From NCBI GenBank assembly GCA_010672825.2, contig JAAHFU020000005.1:1-64000 (forward strand): DNA of 64,000 bases, read 5' to 3'. Within the stretch, counting starts at the first letter, position 1. Every line of letters starts with the position of its first letter. The stretch is from Leptolyngbya sp. SIO1E4. GTDB taxonomy: Bacteria > Cyanobacteriota > Cyanobacteriia > Phormidesmidales > Phormidesmidaceae. Below are positions 45,234 to 53,790 of this stretch, piece after piece. The notes below the pieces were generated by a model. That model saw only the letters and a program-made list of their open reading frames with translations, was not told where the DNA came from and did no database searches. Both the position numbers and the translations under genes were made by a program.

Positions 45234-46826
45234 TTACAGAGAACGGGTTACGGTTAAGGGCTGGCCTTCTTTCAACATCTTGACGCGATCGGTGAGCTCT
45301 AAATCAGGGTGCAATTGCCCCGCTTGAAAAACGCGACTCATCACAACATAAATGGAAGTTTGATGGCTACTAATCCCTACAGACTGGACGGTGCGCCAAG
45401 ACGGTGCTTTGAGCTGATCGGTAATCTGCCACTGGCCATTTTGCCAGTCTATTTGACGCATAAATTCAAAGGGAGCCTGGCGTTTGCCCGTAATCAACAT
45501 TTTTTGTAAAAGACTGCGAATTAAATTGGGAAAGAATCGACCAAAACTCAACATGACCGCCCGTAAGATAATCAGCTTAAAGGGGGTCATTTGAGTCTGC
45601 TTTGACCAGCCTAGCTGTCCGCGAACACAGATTCTATTCTCCGTGATGTCAGTGTCGTAGTCTCCGATTAGGTGCCCGACTGCGTTTCGGAGCTGCTGCC
45701 CCTGCTGTACCTGGACGGAAATTTGCGTGTCTGAGGCCACCAGGTTGCCGTTACGAAAAAGCTTAAACACCCCGCCCTTATTGAGGGCCAGGTAGAGTTC
45801 AACATTCTGCCTGCGATCAATCAAAATGCCTGCCTGGGGGAACTGAACTTGCCCGGTGGGTCTTGCATTGGGTGCAGGGCGATCGCTGACAAAATCTTGC
45901 CACGCGAACAGATAGTTCCAGGCGTGGTGCCCCACAATGTGATCATCGCTGTAGCAGGGCTGCTTGCCTGTTGCCATCCCCGCTAAAAAGGCATCGTTCA
46001 CGCGCAGGGCAGCCGGGTACCACCGCCCCACTAACTCAAACCCATGGGGAAAAAAGTTGTAGGTATTCCGGCTGCCATATTCCCCCCCATAGGAGCCATC
46101 AGGGTGGATAAATTGACCAGCTAAGTCCACCGCTTGAATTAAAACCTGTTTAAGGGTGTCATCCGGGCGCAAGGTGTACAGACGCGCCAGGCAAGAAATC
46201 GTCAGGGTATGGTAGCCCGGATCAAACCCCCCATATTCTTGAAACCAGCCTTCAGAACTTTGCCAGCTTAAAAGTCGGGCCAGGCGTTGAGCTTTTATCG
46301 ATGCCCATTGGGATGTTTTCAAGCATGTGCCGAGCAATTCCAGGCACAGCACAATTAAGGCTTCATGGTTAGCTAAGCGGCCACTTTCACGGTGGTGGGC
46401 TAGCCAATTCGCTCGGGTTTCAAAAAACCGTAAAATTCGATCATTTTTGAGGTCTAGAAGACGATAACTTTCAAGGGCGGCGAAGAGTGAAAAAGCAGCC
46501 GCTCCACTGGCCCGCTCAAAGGGAAAATAGTCATCGCAGGAGCCGTCAGGGTGAGCACTTTGTGCGGCAAAATTGAGGCTGGCATGCACCCATTCCCGCA
46601 CAGCAGCTTGCTGATAAAAAGGATTTTGAGGCAGGTTTAACCCATAGGCTAACGCCAGCGGCAGGGCAAATTCTTGAGCCATGCCGCTGGGAAAGTCAAT
46701 GATCTTATATTGCCAGAAATTGCGATCGCAGCACCCATAGGTTGGGCTGTGGGGATTGCGATCCATCAGGGTTAAGATTTTAGGAATTTCTGCGAGAGCA
46801 GCCTGGGCAAACAGATCACGACTCAT
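45234..46826 (-). CDS. alpha/alpha-toroid protein, heparinase/uronate-lyase-like
   Basis: 530 residues. The first 330 consist of helical repeats with tryptophan- and aromatic-rich loops (FWQYKIIDFPSGMAQEFALP, GWFQEYGGFDPGYHTLTIS, HPDGSYGGEYGSRNTYNFFP), typical of alpha/alpha toroids of glycan lyases, hydrolases or epimerases. The rest is beta-rich. No signal peptide. It overlaps the start of the GT2 gene's 3' end by 11 bases, so the two are co-translated. Function is inferred only in broad terms, as handling a polysaccharide made or moved by the neighbours. Confidence 0.65.
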   Translation of the reverse strand: MSRDLFAQAALAEIPKILTLMDRNPHSPTYGCCDRNFWQYKIIDFPSGMAQEFALPLALAYGLNLPQNPFYQQAAVREWVHASLNFAAQSAHPDGSCDDYFPFERASGAAAFSLFAALESYRLLDLKNDRILRFFETRANWLAHHRESGRLANHEALIVLCLELLGTCLKTSQWASIKAQRLARLLSWQSSEGWFQEYGGFDPGYHTLTISCLARLYTLRPDDTLKQVLIQAVDLAGQFIHPDGSYGGEYGSRNTYNFFPHGFELVGRWYPAALRVNDAFLAGMATGKQPCYSDDHIVGHHAWNYLFAWQDFVSDRPAPNARPTGQVQFPQAGILIDRRQNVELYLALNKGGVFKLFRNGNLVASDTQISVQVQQGQQLRNAVGHLIGDYDTDITENRICVRGQLGWSKQTQMTPFKLIILRAVMLSFGRFFPNLIRSLLQKMLITGKRQAPFEFMRQIDWQNGQWQITDQLKAPSWRTVQSVGISSHQTSIYVVMSRVFQAGQLHPDLELTDRVKMLKEGQPLTVTRSL

Positions 46827-47784
46827 GGGAATTCGGCTTAGGTTGAGTCCAATTAAGACGACGAAGATGCAGTTGATTTTCTTCTAAAATTTTACGATTT
46901 ATTGTCAGTAAATCTGCCACGAGTCCTAGAATCCAGAGTTGAAAGCCCATCAGCATGAGGATAGCAGACAAGATGAGGCTGGGAACGTGAGATTTAGGCG
47001 TGCCTGCAAAGTAAAGAATCAGCCAGCGAACGCCCAATAAAAATCCCAGACTGAAGGGGGCACTCCCTAAGATTAAAAAGAATCTTAGGGGGCGATAGGC
47101 CATAAAAATGCGCAGAATGGTGAACATCGATCGCTGCACATAGGCGGGAATACTCTTGACCAGACGAGACGGGCGCAGATAGCCGTTTGTCCGAATCGGC
47201 ACTGAGGCGACCACCATGCCGCGCTGACCGGCCTGAATAATGGTTTCTAAGGTGTAGGTATATTCGTTAAAAACATTCAGCTTAAAGGCAGCTTCTCGAC
47301 TGAACGCCCGAAATCCACTGGGGGCATCTGGAATTTGGGTATTACTGGCCAGCCGCACCACCCAACTGCCCAGCCCCTGCAAGCGTTTTTTCATGGGTGA
47401 AAAGTGCTTGGTGTCCTTAATGGGGCGGGCACCCACCACCATATCAGCTTCACCCTTCAAAATCGGCTCAATCAGCCGGGGAATATCCGCCGCACAGTAC
47501 TGGTTATCGGCATCCGTATTCACGATGATGTCAGCCCCGGCTTTGACAGAGGCCTCTAAGCCAGCCATGAAGGCTTTGGCGAGTCCTTGATTGTTGTTAA
47601 AGCGGACAACGTGATCAACCCCACAGGCCCGCGCCACCTTAATGGTGTGATCCAGGCTGCCGTCATCGACGATCAACCACTCCACCACATCGACCCCTGC
47701 CAAGGTTTTTGGCAGCTCTGAGAGGGTCAAACCCAGGGTATTTTCTTCGTTGTAGCAGGGGATTTGAATGATCAGCTTAACCAT
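46816..47784 (-). CDS. GT2 glycosyltransferase, polyprenyl-phosphate mannose/glucose synthase-like
   Basis: 322 residues from ATG 47784; a GTG further up at 47802 is less likely. The GT-A domain has LIIQIPCYNEENTLGLTLSE at the start, EWLIVDDGSLDHT and the DAD motif in VNTDADNQY. Two hydrophobic segments follow near residues 230-310. It resembles the dolichol/undecaprenyl-phosphate hexose synthase group, whose product is the donor for GT-C enzymes. This fits the three GT-C-like genes beside it. It is co-translated with the toroid-protein gene. Confidence 0.87.
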   Translation of the reverse strand: MVKLIIQIPCYNEENTLGLTLSELPKTLAGVDVVEWLIVDDGSLDHTIKVARACGVDHVVRFNNNQGLAKAFMAGLEASVKAGADIIVNTDADNQYCAADIPRLIEPILKGEADMVVGARPIKDTKHFSPMKKRLQGLGSWVVRLASNTQIPDAPSGFRAFSREAAFKLNVFNEYTYTLETIIQAGQRGMVVASVPIRTNGYLRPSRLVKSIPAYVQRSMFTILRIFMAYRPLRFFLILGSAPFSLGFLLGVRWLILYFAGTPKSHVPSLILSAILMLMGFQLWILGLVADLLTINRKILEENQLHLRRLNWTQPKPNSHES

Positions 47785-47840
47785 GAATGGGGGGCCACAC
47801 ACTGACGTATAGAGAATATATAGCGTGAATTTGGGCGCAG

Positions 47841-49709
47841 TTAGGCGGGATCAATGGCGGCTAGGAGGCATTGAGCATCCAGAACTTGATAGTCAGCTGA
47901 GGCAAACACTGCGCAGCGATCGCCCAAATTCAACAAAACGGGGCGTTGCCCGGTGGCCAACACCGAACTCGCGTTGCCCGCCTCTGGCTGATATTGCTGC
48001 AGCCAGCGATTGCCATTGAGCGTCCACAAATTAAACGCGTCGGCCTGCAGCAGCCAGTGAGTAATGCCATAGCGGGTAATCACCGCGCGTAAATCGCCTG
48101 GATCAGGGCTGTATTGGGCCACCAGCAAGTCTCTCACCCGCTGTTGAATGGCTCGGTAATAGCCCACGTGATAGGGAATCGTCACCTCTGGGCTGACCAA
48201 AACAGAGCGGCGGGCAAAGTTAGGTAGATTACTGGTCTCGGCGCTGAGGCTGGCAATGAGGCTGTCTTTGGGCTGCGACTCAAAGAACCGATAGAGGTCT
48301 GGCTGAGTCCCTTGGGCCAGCGAGGTTTTCGGAAAGCCTGGAAACGTTAATGGGTAGAGGATTAACACTGAAGCCAGGGCAGCGGCCGCCGCCGCCTTCA
48401 GGGCCGCCGGTATCCAGCCCCAGAGTTGGTTGACACGACCTGCGGGCTGCGTTAATCCCTGAATCGCTCCCTGCAGCAGAGCATCGATCAAAATGACTAC
48501 GGTGATGCCGGTGGCCAGCACAAACAAAATCAGTAGGTAACGCCCCGTATAGCGATTAGGCAGGTGCAGCTTAAACAGCAGCATGTGAGCGGCTGTAAAC
48601 CAGAAGGCTGAGGTCAGGGCCAACTTCGGCAAGATACTGATACCGGGTCGCACCGATGCTGCTAAGGGAAAGCGCTTGGGGGCACGCAACAGGGCGGGTA
48701 ACGCCAGGGCCAGCAGATTGGTAACGGGGGTAAAGGCGGCATCTAACCGCAGGCCGCTACGCCCATGGAGCAGAAAGTCCCACGGGTCAGGACGGAAAAA
48801 TTTATTGCGTCCGCCCGCATAAAACTCTGGCATGGTGTGGGCCTCAGCGGCGGTGAGGGTCGGCCCAAACCCACTGGAGGACAAGGCATATTGCAAAATA
48901 ACGGCGGTTGAGATCGCCAACCCACCCAGGGTCAAGATCCACAGGGCGCGATCTGAGTTGAGCCGCCACCGCCCCTCTTGTCGGTCGATCAGACCCAGCA
49001 CCAACAGCCCGGACGAAATCAGCACCGTCTGGGGTTGCAATAGCCCTTGTAAAACAATTGCCAGCCAACTCAACCCGCAAGACCGTCGCAGCCAGCCATA
49101 GAGAAACAGCAAAGTCAGTCCGTAAACAAATGCCTTAGGGGTGCCCGAGGCGACTGCGCTGGTAAAGCCCACGGACTGAGCGAGTAAGAGGGATGCCGCA
49201 AACCCCGCTGCTGGCATAGCACACAGCTCAAAGCAGGTTAAAAAGGTCAAGGCTGCCGTCAGCACAAACAAAATTGCGGGCAAGAGTTGGTTGAATAACA
49301 GCGGCGACAGGCCCAGAAAGGCCGCCCCTCGATAGAGCCACACGAACCCCGTCGGCGACACCGACTGAAAATAGTCTGCAATCAGGTCATCAGTAAAGAG
49401 GTCGCGATCGACAAAGCGATGCATCCAAAACACATACTGACGCGCATCATCTGGAATCAGGTAAGGCTCTGCGGTGCCCTTGGCATAAGCCAACACGGCC
49501 AGCAGCACCGCACTAGCGAGGGTCAGACAAAACCAGGGCCACACGCGCGGATGACGCAGGCTAAGCGGTGTCGGGGCCAGTATCTGCCGTCCCTTGTTGA
49601 GCAGGGCAATCCTTTGAGTTCGGGCCAATGGATGACTCCAATAGCTGCTGCAAGAAGAGTCTACCAATCGGGTGAGCCCCGTTATGAGACCTCCTCTGCT
49701 GATTCCCAA
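47841..49709 (-). CDS. polytopic GT-C-like membrane protein, DDAR type (paralogue 2)
   Basis: Up to 622 residues, twelve or so membrane helices, and the same plan as the gene at 42386 (PDDARQYVFWMHRFVDRDLF, LIADYFQSVSPTGFVWLYR, MPEF..GRN.FF, PKDSLIASLSAETSNLPNF). The C-terminal domain likely faces outside. The precise start is uncertain: the first 40 residues are not membrane-like, and a start further in is possible. It is 57 bases upstream of the GT2 gene. Confidence 0.72.
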   Translation of the reverse strand: MGISRGGLITGLTRLVDSSCSSYWSHPLARTQRIALLNKGRQILAPTPLSLRHPRVWPWFCLTLASAVLLAVLAYAKGTAEPYLIPDDARQYVFWMHRFVDRDLFTDDLIADYFQSVSPTGFVWLYRGAAFLGLSPLLFNQLLPAILFVLTAALTFLTCFELCAMPAAGFAASLLLAQSVGFTSAVASGTPKAFVYGLTLLFLYGWLRRSCGLSWLAIVLQGLLQPQTVLISSGLLVLGLIDRQEGRWRLNSDRALWILTLGGLAISTAVILQYALSSSGFGPTLTAAEAHTMPEFYAGGRNKFFRPDPWDFLLHGRSGLRLDAAFTPVTNLLALALPALLRAPKRFPLAASVRPGISILPKLALTSAFWFTAAHMLLFKLHLPNRYTGRYLLILFVLATGITVVILIDALLQGAIQGLTQPAGRVNQLWGWIPAALKAAAAAALASVLILYPLTFPGFPKTSLAQGTQPDLYRFFESQPKDSLIASLSAETSNLPNFARRSVLVSPEVTIPYHVGYYRAIQQRVRDLLVAQYSPDPGDLRAVITRYGITHWLLQADAFNLWTLNGNRWLQQYQPEAGNASSVLATGQRPVLLNLGDRCAVFASADYQVLDAQCLLAAIDPA

Positions 49710-49736
49710 CTTCCTAAGGAGGTGACTTAGGGCGAC

Positions 49737-50978
49737 TTAGGTGGTGTACTCCGCATTAATCCGCACGTAGTCATAGCTAAAGTCACAGCCCCAGGCCGTC
49801 CCCGTGCCGCTACCGGGTCCAATGCCGACCTGAATAGACACCGTATCTGTCTTTAAGTACTCACCTGCTGCCGCCTGCTTCAGATAAGCACTGGCTGCAG
49901 CGCGATCAAAGGGCTGGGGTTGGCCGTGTTCTAGCAGCAAAAAGTCGCCCAGTTGAATGCGCAGGTCACTTTGATTAAAGGGAATGCCGGCTTTGCCCGC
50001 AGCCATGGCAATACGACCCCAGTTAGGGTCGCGGCCAAAAATGGCGCATTTCAGCAGAGAAGAGCCCGTGATTTCCTTGGCGACTCTGCGGGCTGAGGCA
50101 TCGTCAGGGGCACCACTGACCGTCACCTCCAATAGGCAGGTGGCCCCTTCGCCGTCCCGCGCGATCGCCTTGGCCAGATAATCACACACCGCTGTCAGCA
50201 TCGCCTCCAGGCGCTCAGCCTCCGGGCCGGGGGCCGTAATTGCGGGGGTGCGAGAGGCTCCATTAGCCAGGGCCAGCACACAATCATTGGTGCTGGTATC
50301 TCCATCCACCGTGATTTGGTTAATGCTGTGGGCGATCGCGCGGCGCAGCATCGACTGCCATAGGGACGAAGAAACCGCCGCATCACAGGTGACAAAGGCC
50401 AGCATGGTGGCCATGTTGGGGTTAATCATGCCAGACCCCTTAGCAATGCCGCCAATGCGTACCGGGCGCCCCTCCCAGTCCATTTCTAGGGCGATCGACT
50501 TGGTCACCAGATCCGTAGTAAGAATGGCGTGAGCAGCCTCATCTGAACCAGTTTCAGACAGACCCGCAACAACTTTGGGAATGCCTGCGATTAACGCCTC
50601 CATCTTGATGCGTTCACCAATCACCCCCGTGGAAGCAACCAAAATTGATTCCACCGGAATCTGTAGAGTCTCCGCAAGTGTTTCACAGCTCAACACAGCA
50701 TCTTGCCAACCTTGAGGGCCAGTGCAGGCATTGGCCTGTCCGGCGTTCACCAAAATAGCTTGCGCTGAGGATTTGGCTTCGAGCCGCTGCTGGCAATACT
50801 CTACGCAGGCTGCCCGAACCTGGCTCGTAGTAAAGACACCCGCCGCGATCGCGTCTGTATCCGACACAATGAGCGCTAAATCCGATGCCCCTGAAGGCTT
50901 CAAGCCAGCGACCACCCCTGCTGCCCGAAACCCCTTCGGCGCGGTGACTCCCCCGTTAACCACCTGCCAGTTTGCCAT
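49737..50978 (-). CDS. argJ: bifunctional ornithine acetyltransferase / N-acetylglutamate synthase
   Basis: 413 residues from ATG 50978, which has TTGAGG 5 bases upstream; an upstream frame to 51125 is not family-like. The self-cleavage site is present: KGSGMINPNMATMLAF, where the Thr of ATML becomes the N-terminal nucleophile of the beta chain. The oxyanion-hole region LVASTGVIGERI and the C-terminal GRDPNWGRI also match. It transfers the acetyl group from N-acetylornithine to glutamate, recycling acetyl in arginine synthesis. Confidence 0.96.
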   Translation of the reverse strand: MANWQVVNGGVTAPKGFRAAGVVAGLKPSGASDLALIVSDTDAIAAGVFTTSQVRAACVEYCQQRLEAKSSAQAILVNAGQANACTGPQGWQDAVLSCETLAETLQIPVESILVASTGVIGERIKMEALIAGIPKVVAGLSETGSDEAAHAILTTDLVTKSIALEMDWEGRPVRIGGIAKGSGMINPNMATMLAFVTCDAAVSSSLWQSMLRRAIAHSINQITVDGDTSTNDCVLALANGASRTPAITAPGPEAERLEAMLTAVCDYLAKAIARDGEGATCLLEVTVSGAPDDASARRVAKEITGSSLLKCAIFGRDPNWGRIAMAAGKAGIPFNQSDLRIQLGDFLLLEHGQPQPFDRAAASAYLKQAAAGEYLKTDTVSIQVGIGPGSGTGTAWGCDFSYDYVRINAEYTT

Positions 50979-51262
50979 GTGCCTCAACTCTCTTATGCGG
51001 TTGCCAAAAACCTGATTATACGCTTCGCTTCCCTGACACAACCGCCAGAATGTATCCCGAAAAATCCGTGCGATTGAGAGCAGGGCGTCCCCGGCATTCC
51101 CCCCACTGACACACCTGCTCGGCATTACAGAATCTACAGCAGTATCTAGCCGTATTTAAAGTTGGGTGCAAAATTTTGGCGACGAATCATTGGCGGCTTA
51201 AAGAGGGCACGCCGCGGCGATAATCAGCGCGATGTATCTCTAACTGATGACCGCTCGTTTGG

Positions 51263-51699
51263 GATCACCTCAAAACAGAATGACACAGAAAGAAGACATT
51301 GCTTAACTGAAGCATAAACTTTGGTCTCAAGGATGCTTAAAGTCGAGTTTAAGGCCCTATATTACTAATCAAGGAGCCAATAGCTCCGAGTTCAAGTAAA
51401 GGTTCAGTCCACATTAAATAGGAGGTTAAGCATCGATTTAACGTCTGATTTGGTTTCACTAAAGGCAACAGCATCCAGTCAGGTTTTTGATATTTCCTCT
51501 TTTTGAGTAAGCGGAAGCACTGTTATCAGTAATCAGTGGCACAAGATTGTTTAAGTGCCTGTGCTGAAACATCTTCATTTAGGCTTAATTTTCCTGAGGA
51601 GATCACTCAAAACAACCGATATGGATGCTGTTGCCGTATTCTATAGAAATAAACACAAGCCTTAAATACGACAGTCATATTGAAATCGCTATTTTGAAT
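51263..51699 (+). repeat. long non-coding repeat, copy 1
   Basis: Runs from GATCACCTCAAAACAG to GCTATTTTGAAT. Conserved inverted repeats inside: CTTAAA/TTTAAG (51336-51353), GGAGC/GCTCC around CAATA (51373-51387), GTTAA/TTAAC around GCATCGAT (51425-51442). The start of the first block differs from the others by one T (GACATTGC versus GACATGC), which breaks the only tiny reading frame shared by copies 2 and 3. After it comes a tail (51700-51777) that pairs with the tail of copy 2 but lacks the 96-bp element. Confidence 0.88.
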
Positions 51700-51774
51700 G
51701 ATTAACAGCTGAGCCTGAGCTCGCGGCCCAAAATTTGTGACCCAGGCTTGAGGGGACTGATTTAGCTCCCTCGG

Positions 51775-51860
51775 GCAGGGACGCGATGTCGTGCTACAGA
51801 CGCTCAGCAGGGAGCACTTGTAACACGACTTCAAGGGGTATCGGATAACGGGGCATTTGC
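51775..51860 (+). repeat. head segment of repeat copy 2
   Basis: About 85 bases (CGATGTCGTG...GCTCAGCAGGG...ACACGACTTCAAGGGGTAT) shared with 52624-52709 in front of copy 3. In front of copy 1 only a short end (CCGCTCGTTTGG) is related. Confidence 0.75.
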
Positions 51861-52299
51861 GATCGCCTCAAAACAGAATGACACAGAAAGAAGACATGCT
51901 TAACTGAAGCATAAACTTTGGTCTCAAGGGTGCTTAAAGTCGAGTTTAAGGCCCTATATTACTAATCAAGGAGCCAATAGCTCCGAGTCCAAAGTTAAAG
52001 GTTCAGTCCACATTAAATAGGAGGTTAAGCATCGATTTAACGTCTGATTTGGTTTCATTTAAAGGCAACAGCGTCCAGTCAGGTTTTTGATATTTCCTCT
52101 TTTTGAGCAAGCGGGAGTTCTGTTATCGGTATTCAATAGCACGCTATGGCTCAAGTGCTTTTATCGAAACATCTCCATTTAGGCTTAGTAGGTGTGAGGA
52201 GATCGCTCAAAACAACCGATATGGATGCTGTTGCCGTATTCTATAGAAATAAACACAAGCCTTAAACACGGCAGCCATATTGAAATTGCTATTTTGAAT
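51861..52299 (+). repeat. long non-coding repeat, copy 2
   Basis: Full-length copy with the same three inverted repeats, ending with GCTATTTTGAAT. It is the most diverged copy in its last third (GCTATGGCTCAAGTGCTTTT). Its tail is longer than that of copy 1 by about 150 bases (52300-52450) and contains the 96-bp element. Confidence 0.88.
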
Positions 52300-52520
52300 A
52301 GGCCTCTTGTATCAATCCTGGATAGTTCCCTTAATCCCTTAAAATTGAGGGGCTTCTAGGCACGTTCTTCCTATCTTTTGACCGTTGAAGTACAGCTTCC
52401 CTCAGAATTGAGAGACAGGAGGGGGCTTTATTCGTATAAGACGTCTAGTGATTGACGGTCAAGCATGAGCCTGTGACCCAACAGTTGTGATCCAAGCTTA
52501 AGCTGCTAACTTATGACTTT

Positions 52521-52615
52521 ATAGCGGTGTGCATTTGGATCAAGTACACCCTAGACCCCAAACCCTAGACCCTGCCTTCACCAAAATTACTGGATTGAAC
52601 TGAATAGGGCTATAA
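52521..52615 (+). repeat. 95-bp MITE-like element, copy F
   Basis: Ends TATAGC and GCTATA intact, C-runs at 52550-52573 give the complete four-run G-quadruplex motif on the minus strand. One base shorter than the others (CAAAATTACT versus CAAAACGTACT). It sits in the tail of non-coding repeat copy 2; the paralogous tail after copy 1 has no element at this place. Confidence 0.92.
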
Positions 52616-52623
52616 CGCCTTGG

Positions 52624-52709
52624 ACAGGGGCTCGATGTCGTGGTGCCAGGGCTCAGCAGGGGATGCTTGCAACACGACTTCAAGGGGTATCGGATAACGG
52701 GTCGTTTGC
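52624..52709 (+). repeat. head segment of repeat copy 3
   Basis: Matches 51775-51860; the last 30 bases (ACACGACTTCAAGGGGTATC) are identical. Confidence 0.75.
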
Positions 52710-53088
52710 GATCGCCTTAAAACAGAATGACACAGAAAGAAGACATGCTTAACTGAACCATAAACTTTGGTCTCAAGGATGCTTAAAGTCGAGTTTAAGG
52801 CCCTATATTACTAATCAAGGAGCCAATAGCTCCGAGTTCAAAGTTAAAGGTTCGGTCCACATTAAATAGGAGGTTAAGCATCGATTTAACGTCTGATTTG
52901 GTTTCACTAAAGGTAACAGCATCCAGTCAGGTTTTTGATATTTCCTCTTTTTGAGTAAGCGGAAGCGCTGTTATCAGTAGTCAGTGGCACGAGATTGTTT
53001 AAGTGCCTGTGCTGAAACACCTTCATTTAGGCTTAATTTTCCTGAGGAGATCACTCAAAACAACCGATATGGGTGCTGTTGCCGTGTT
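52710..53088 (+). repeat. long non-coding repeat, copy 3 (3'-truncated)
   Basis: Very close to copy 1 and keeps the three inverted repeats. It ends abruptly at GGTGCTGTTGCCGTGTT, about 60 bases short of the full length, where unique sequence starts. Confidence 0.88.
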
Positions 53089-53790
53089 TATGTCATATTT
53101 ATGTCACTGTGTGGAAAGGGTGCTGACTCAAGCCTTTATGCATGAGTAAAGGTCTTGAGATTTCCGAGGGTGGGCATTGCCCGCTGACCTGACATCACTG
53201 CTATTCAGGTAGATCTCATGAAATATTACCCGATTAAACATTAAGGAGATGTAGGGGGTAGTTGAGGGCTAAAACTCAACGATTGCATGGTTAAGGCAAT
53301 CCATTTCATTATCTAATTTTTATTGATGATTTCCCTCTCTAAATTTTCCTTTTATCGTTAAAAATCGACGCTCACATCTTGTCTTGATTTCAAATTAAGG
53401 TATTGACTTTTAAGCGGGTTTCTGTAAGTGAAGCCAGCTTGAGTCATGGGTTATCCAGAACGGCCACAGTTCAAGGCCTAAGTTTTGTCTGGTGTCTTCT
53501 CGTGCACCTGACAAAGAGCAAGAGCGGGCGGCTGTCTGCTTTAGGATTGTTATCAATATTAAAATAAAGTTAATTAGCCTTTCATATATAGTAAGGCAAT
53601 AAAGAAAGTGCAATTTGGGCACAAGAGTTTGGGGGTTGACCGGGTGGTTAACGGTATTGCCTAGACTCACGTTTGTCCTCTAACCTCAGCCTCTTTTGCA
53701 AGCTAGATTTGCATCGGTCTCAGGTGGGTGATTCAGCTTTGTTAAGGCCGCAAGTTGTGCTTTTAGATGGCCGATTAAGGGGGCTTAGGT

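Larger units (their letters stand above)
50979..53790. other. 2.8-kb region without convincing genes, holding three long repeats
   Basis: No ORF longer than about 90 codons, and none conserved between the repeats. The region contains three copies of a ~440-bp sequence (51263-51699, 51861-52299, 52710-53088), a shared ~85-base head before copies 2 and 3, and one 96-bp element (52521-52615). The last 700 bases (53089-53790) are unique, AT-rich and include a tandem TTTATGTCA at about 53086-53107. Confidence 0.8.

Noticed and set aside
51263-53088. Insertion sequence or transposase remnants as the source of the long repeats
   Set aside because: No reading frame with transposase-like residues in any copy, and no terminal inverted repeats at the copy ends. 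A non-autonomous element is still possible, so it is listed as a finding instead.
53410-53670. 86-codon minus-strand frame after the long repeats
   Set aside because: No ribosome site or recognisable domain; the hydrophobic stretch arises from an AT-rich sequence.
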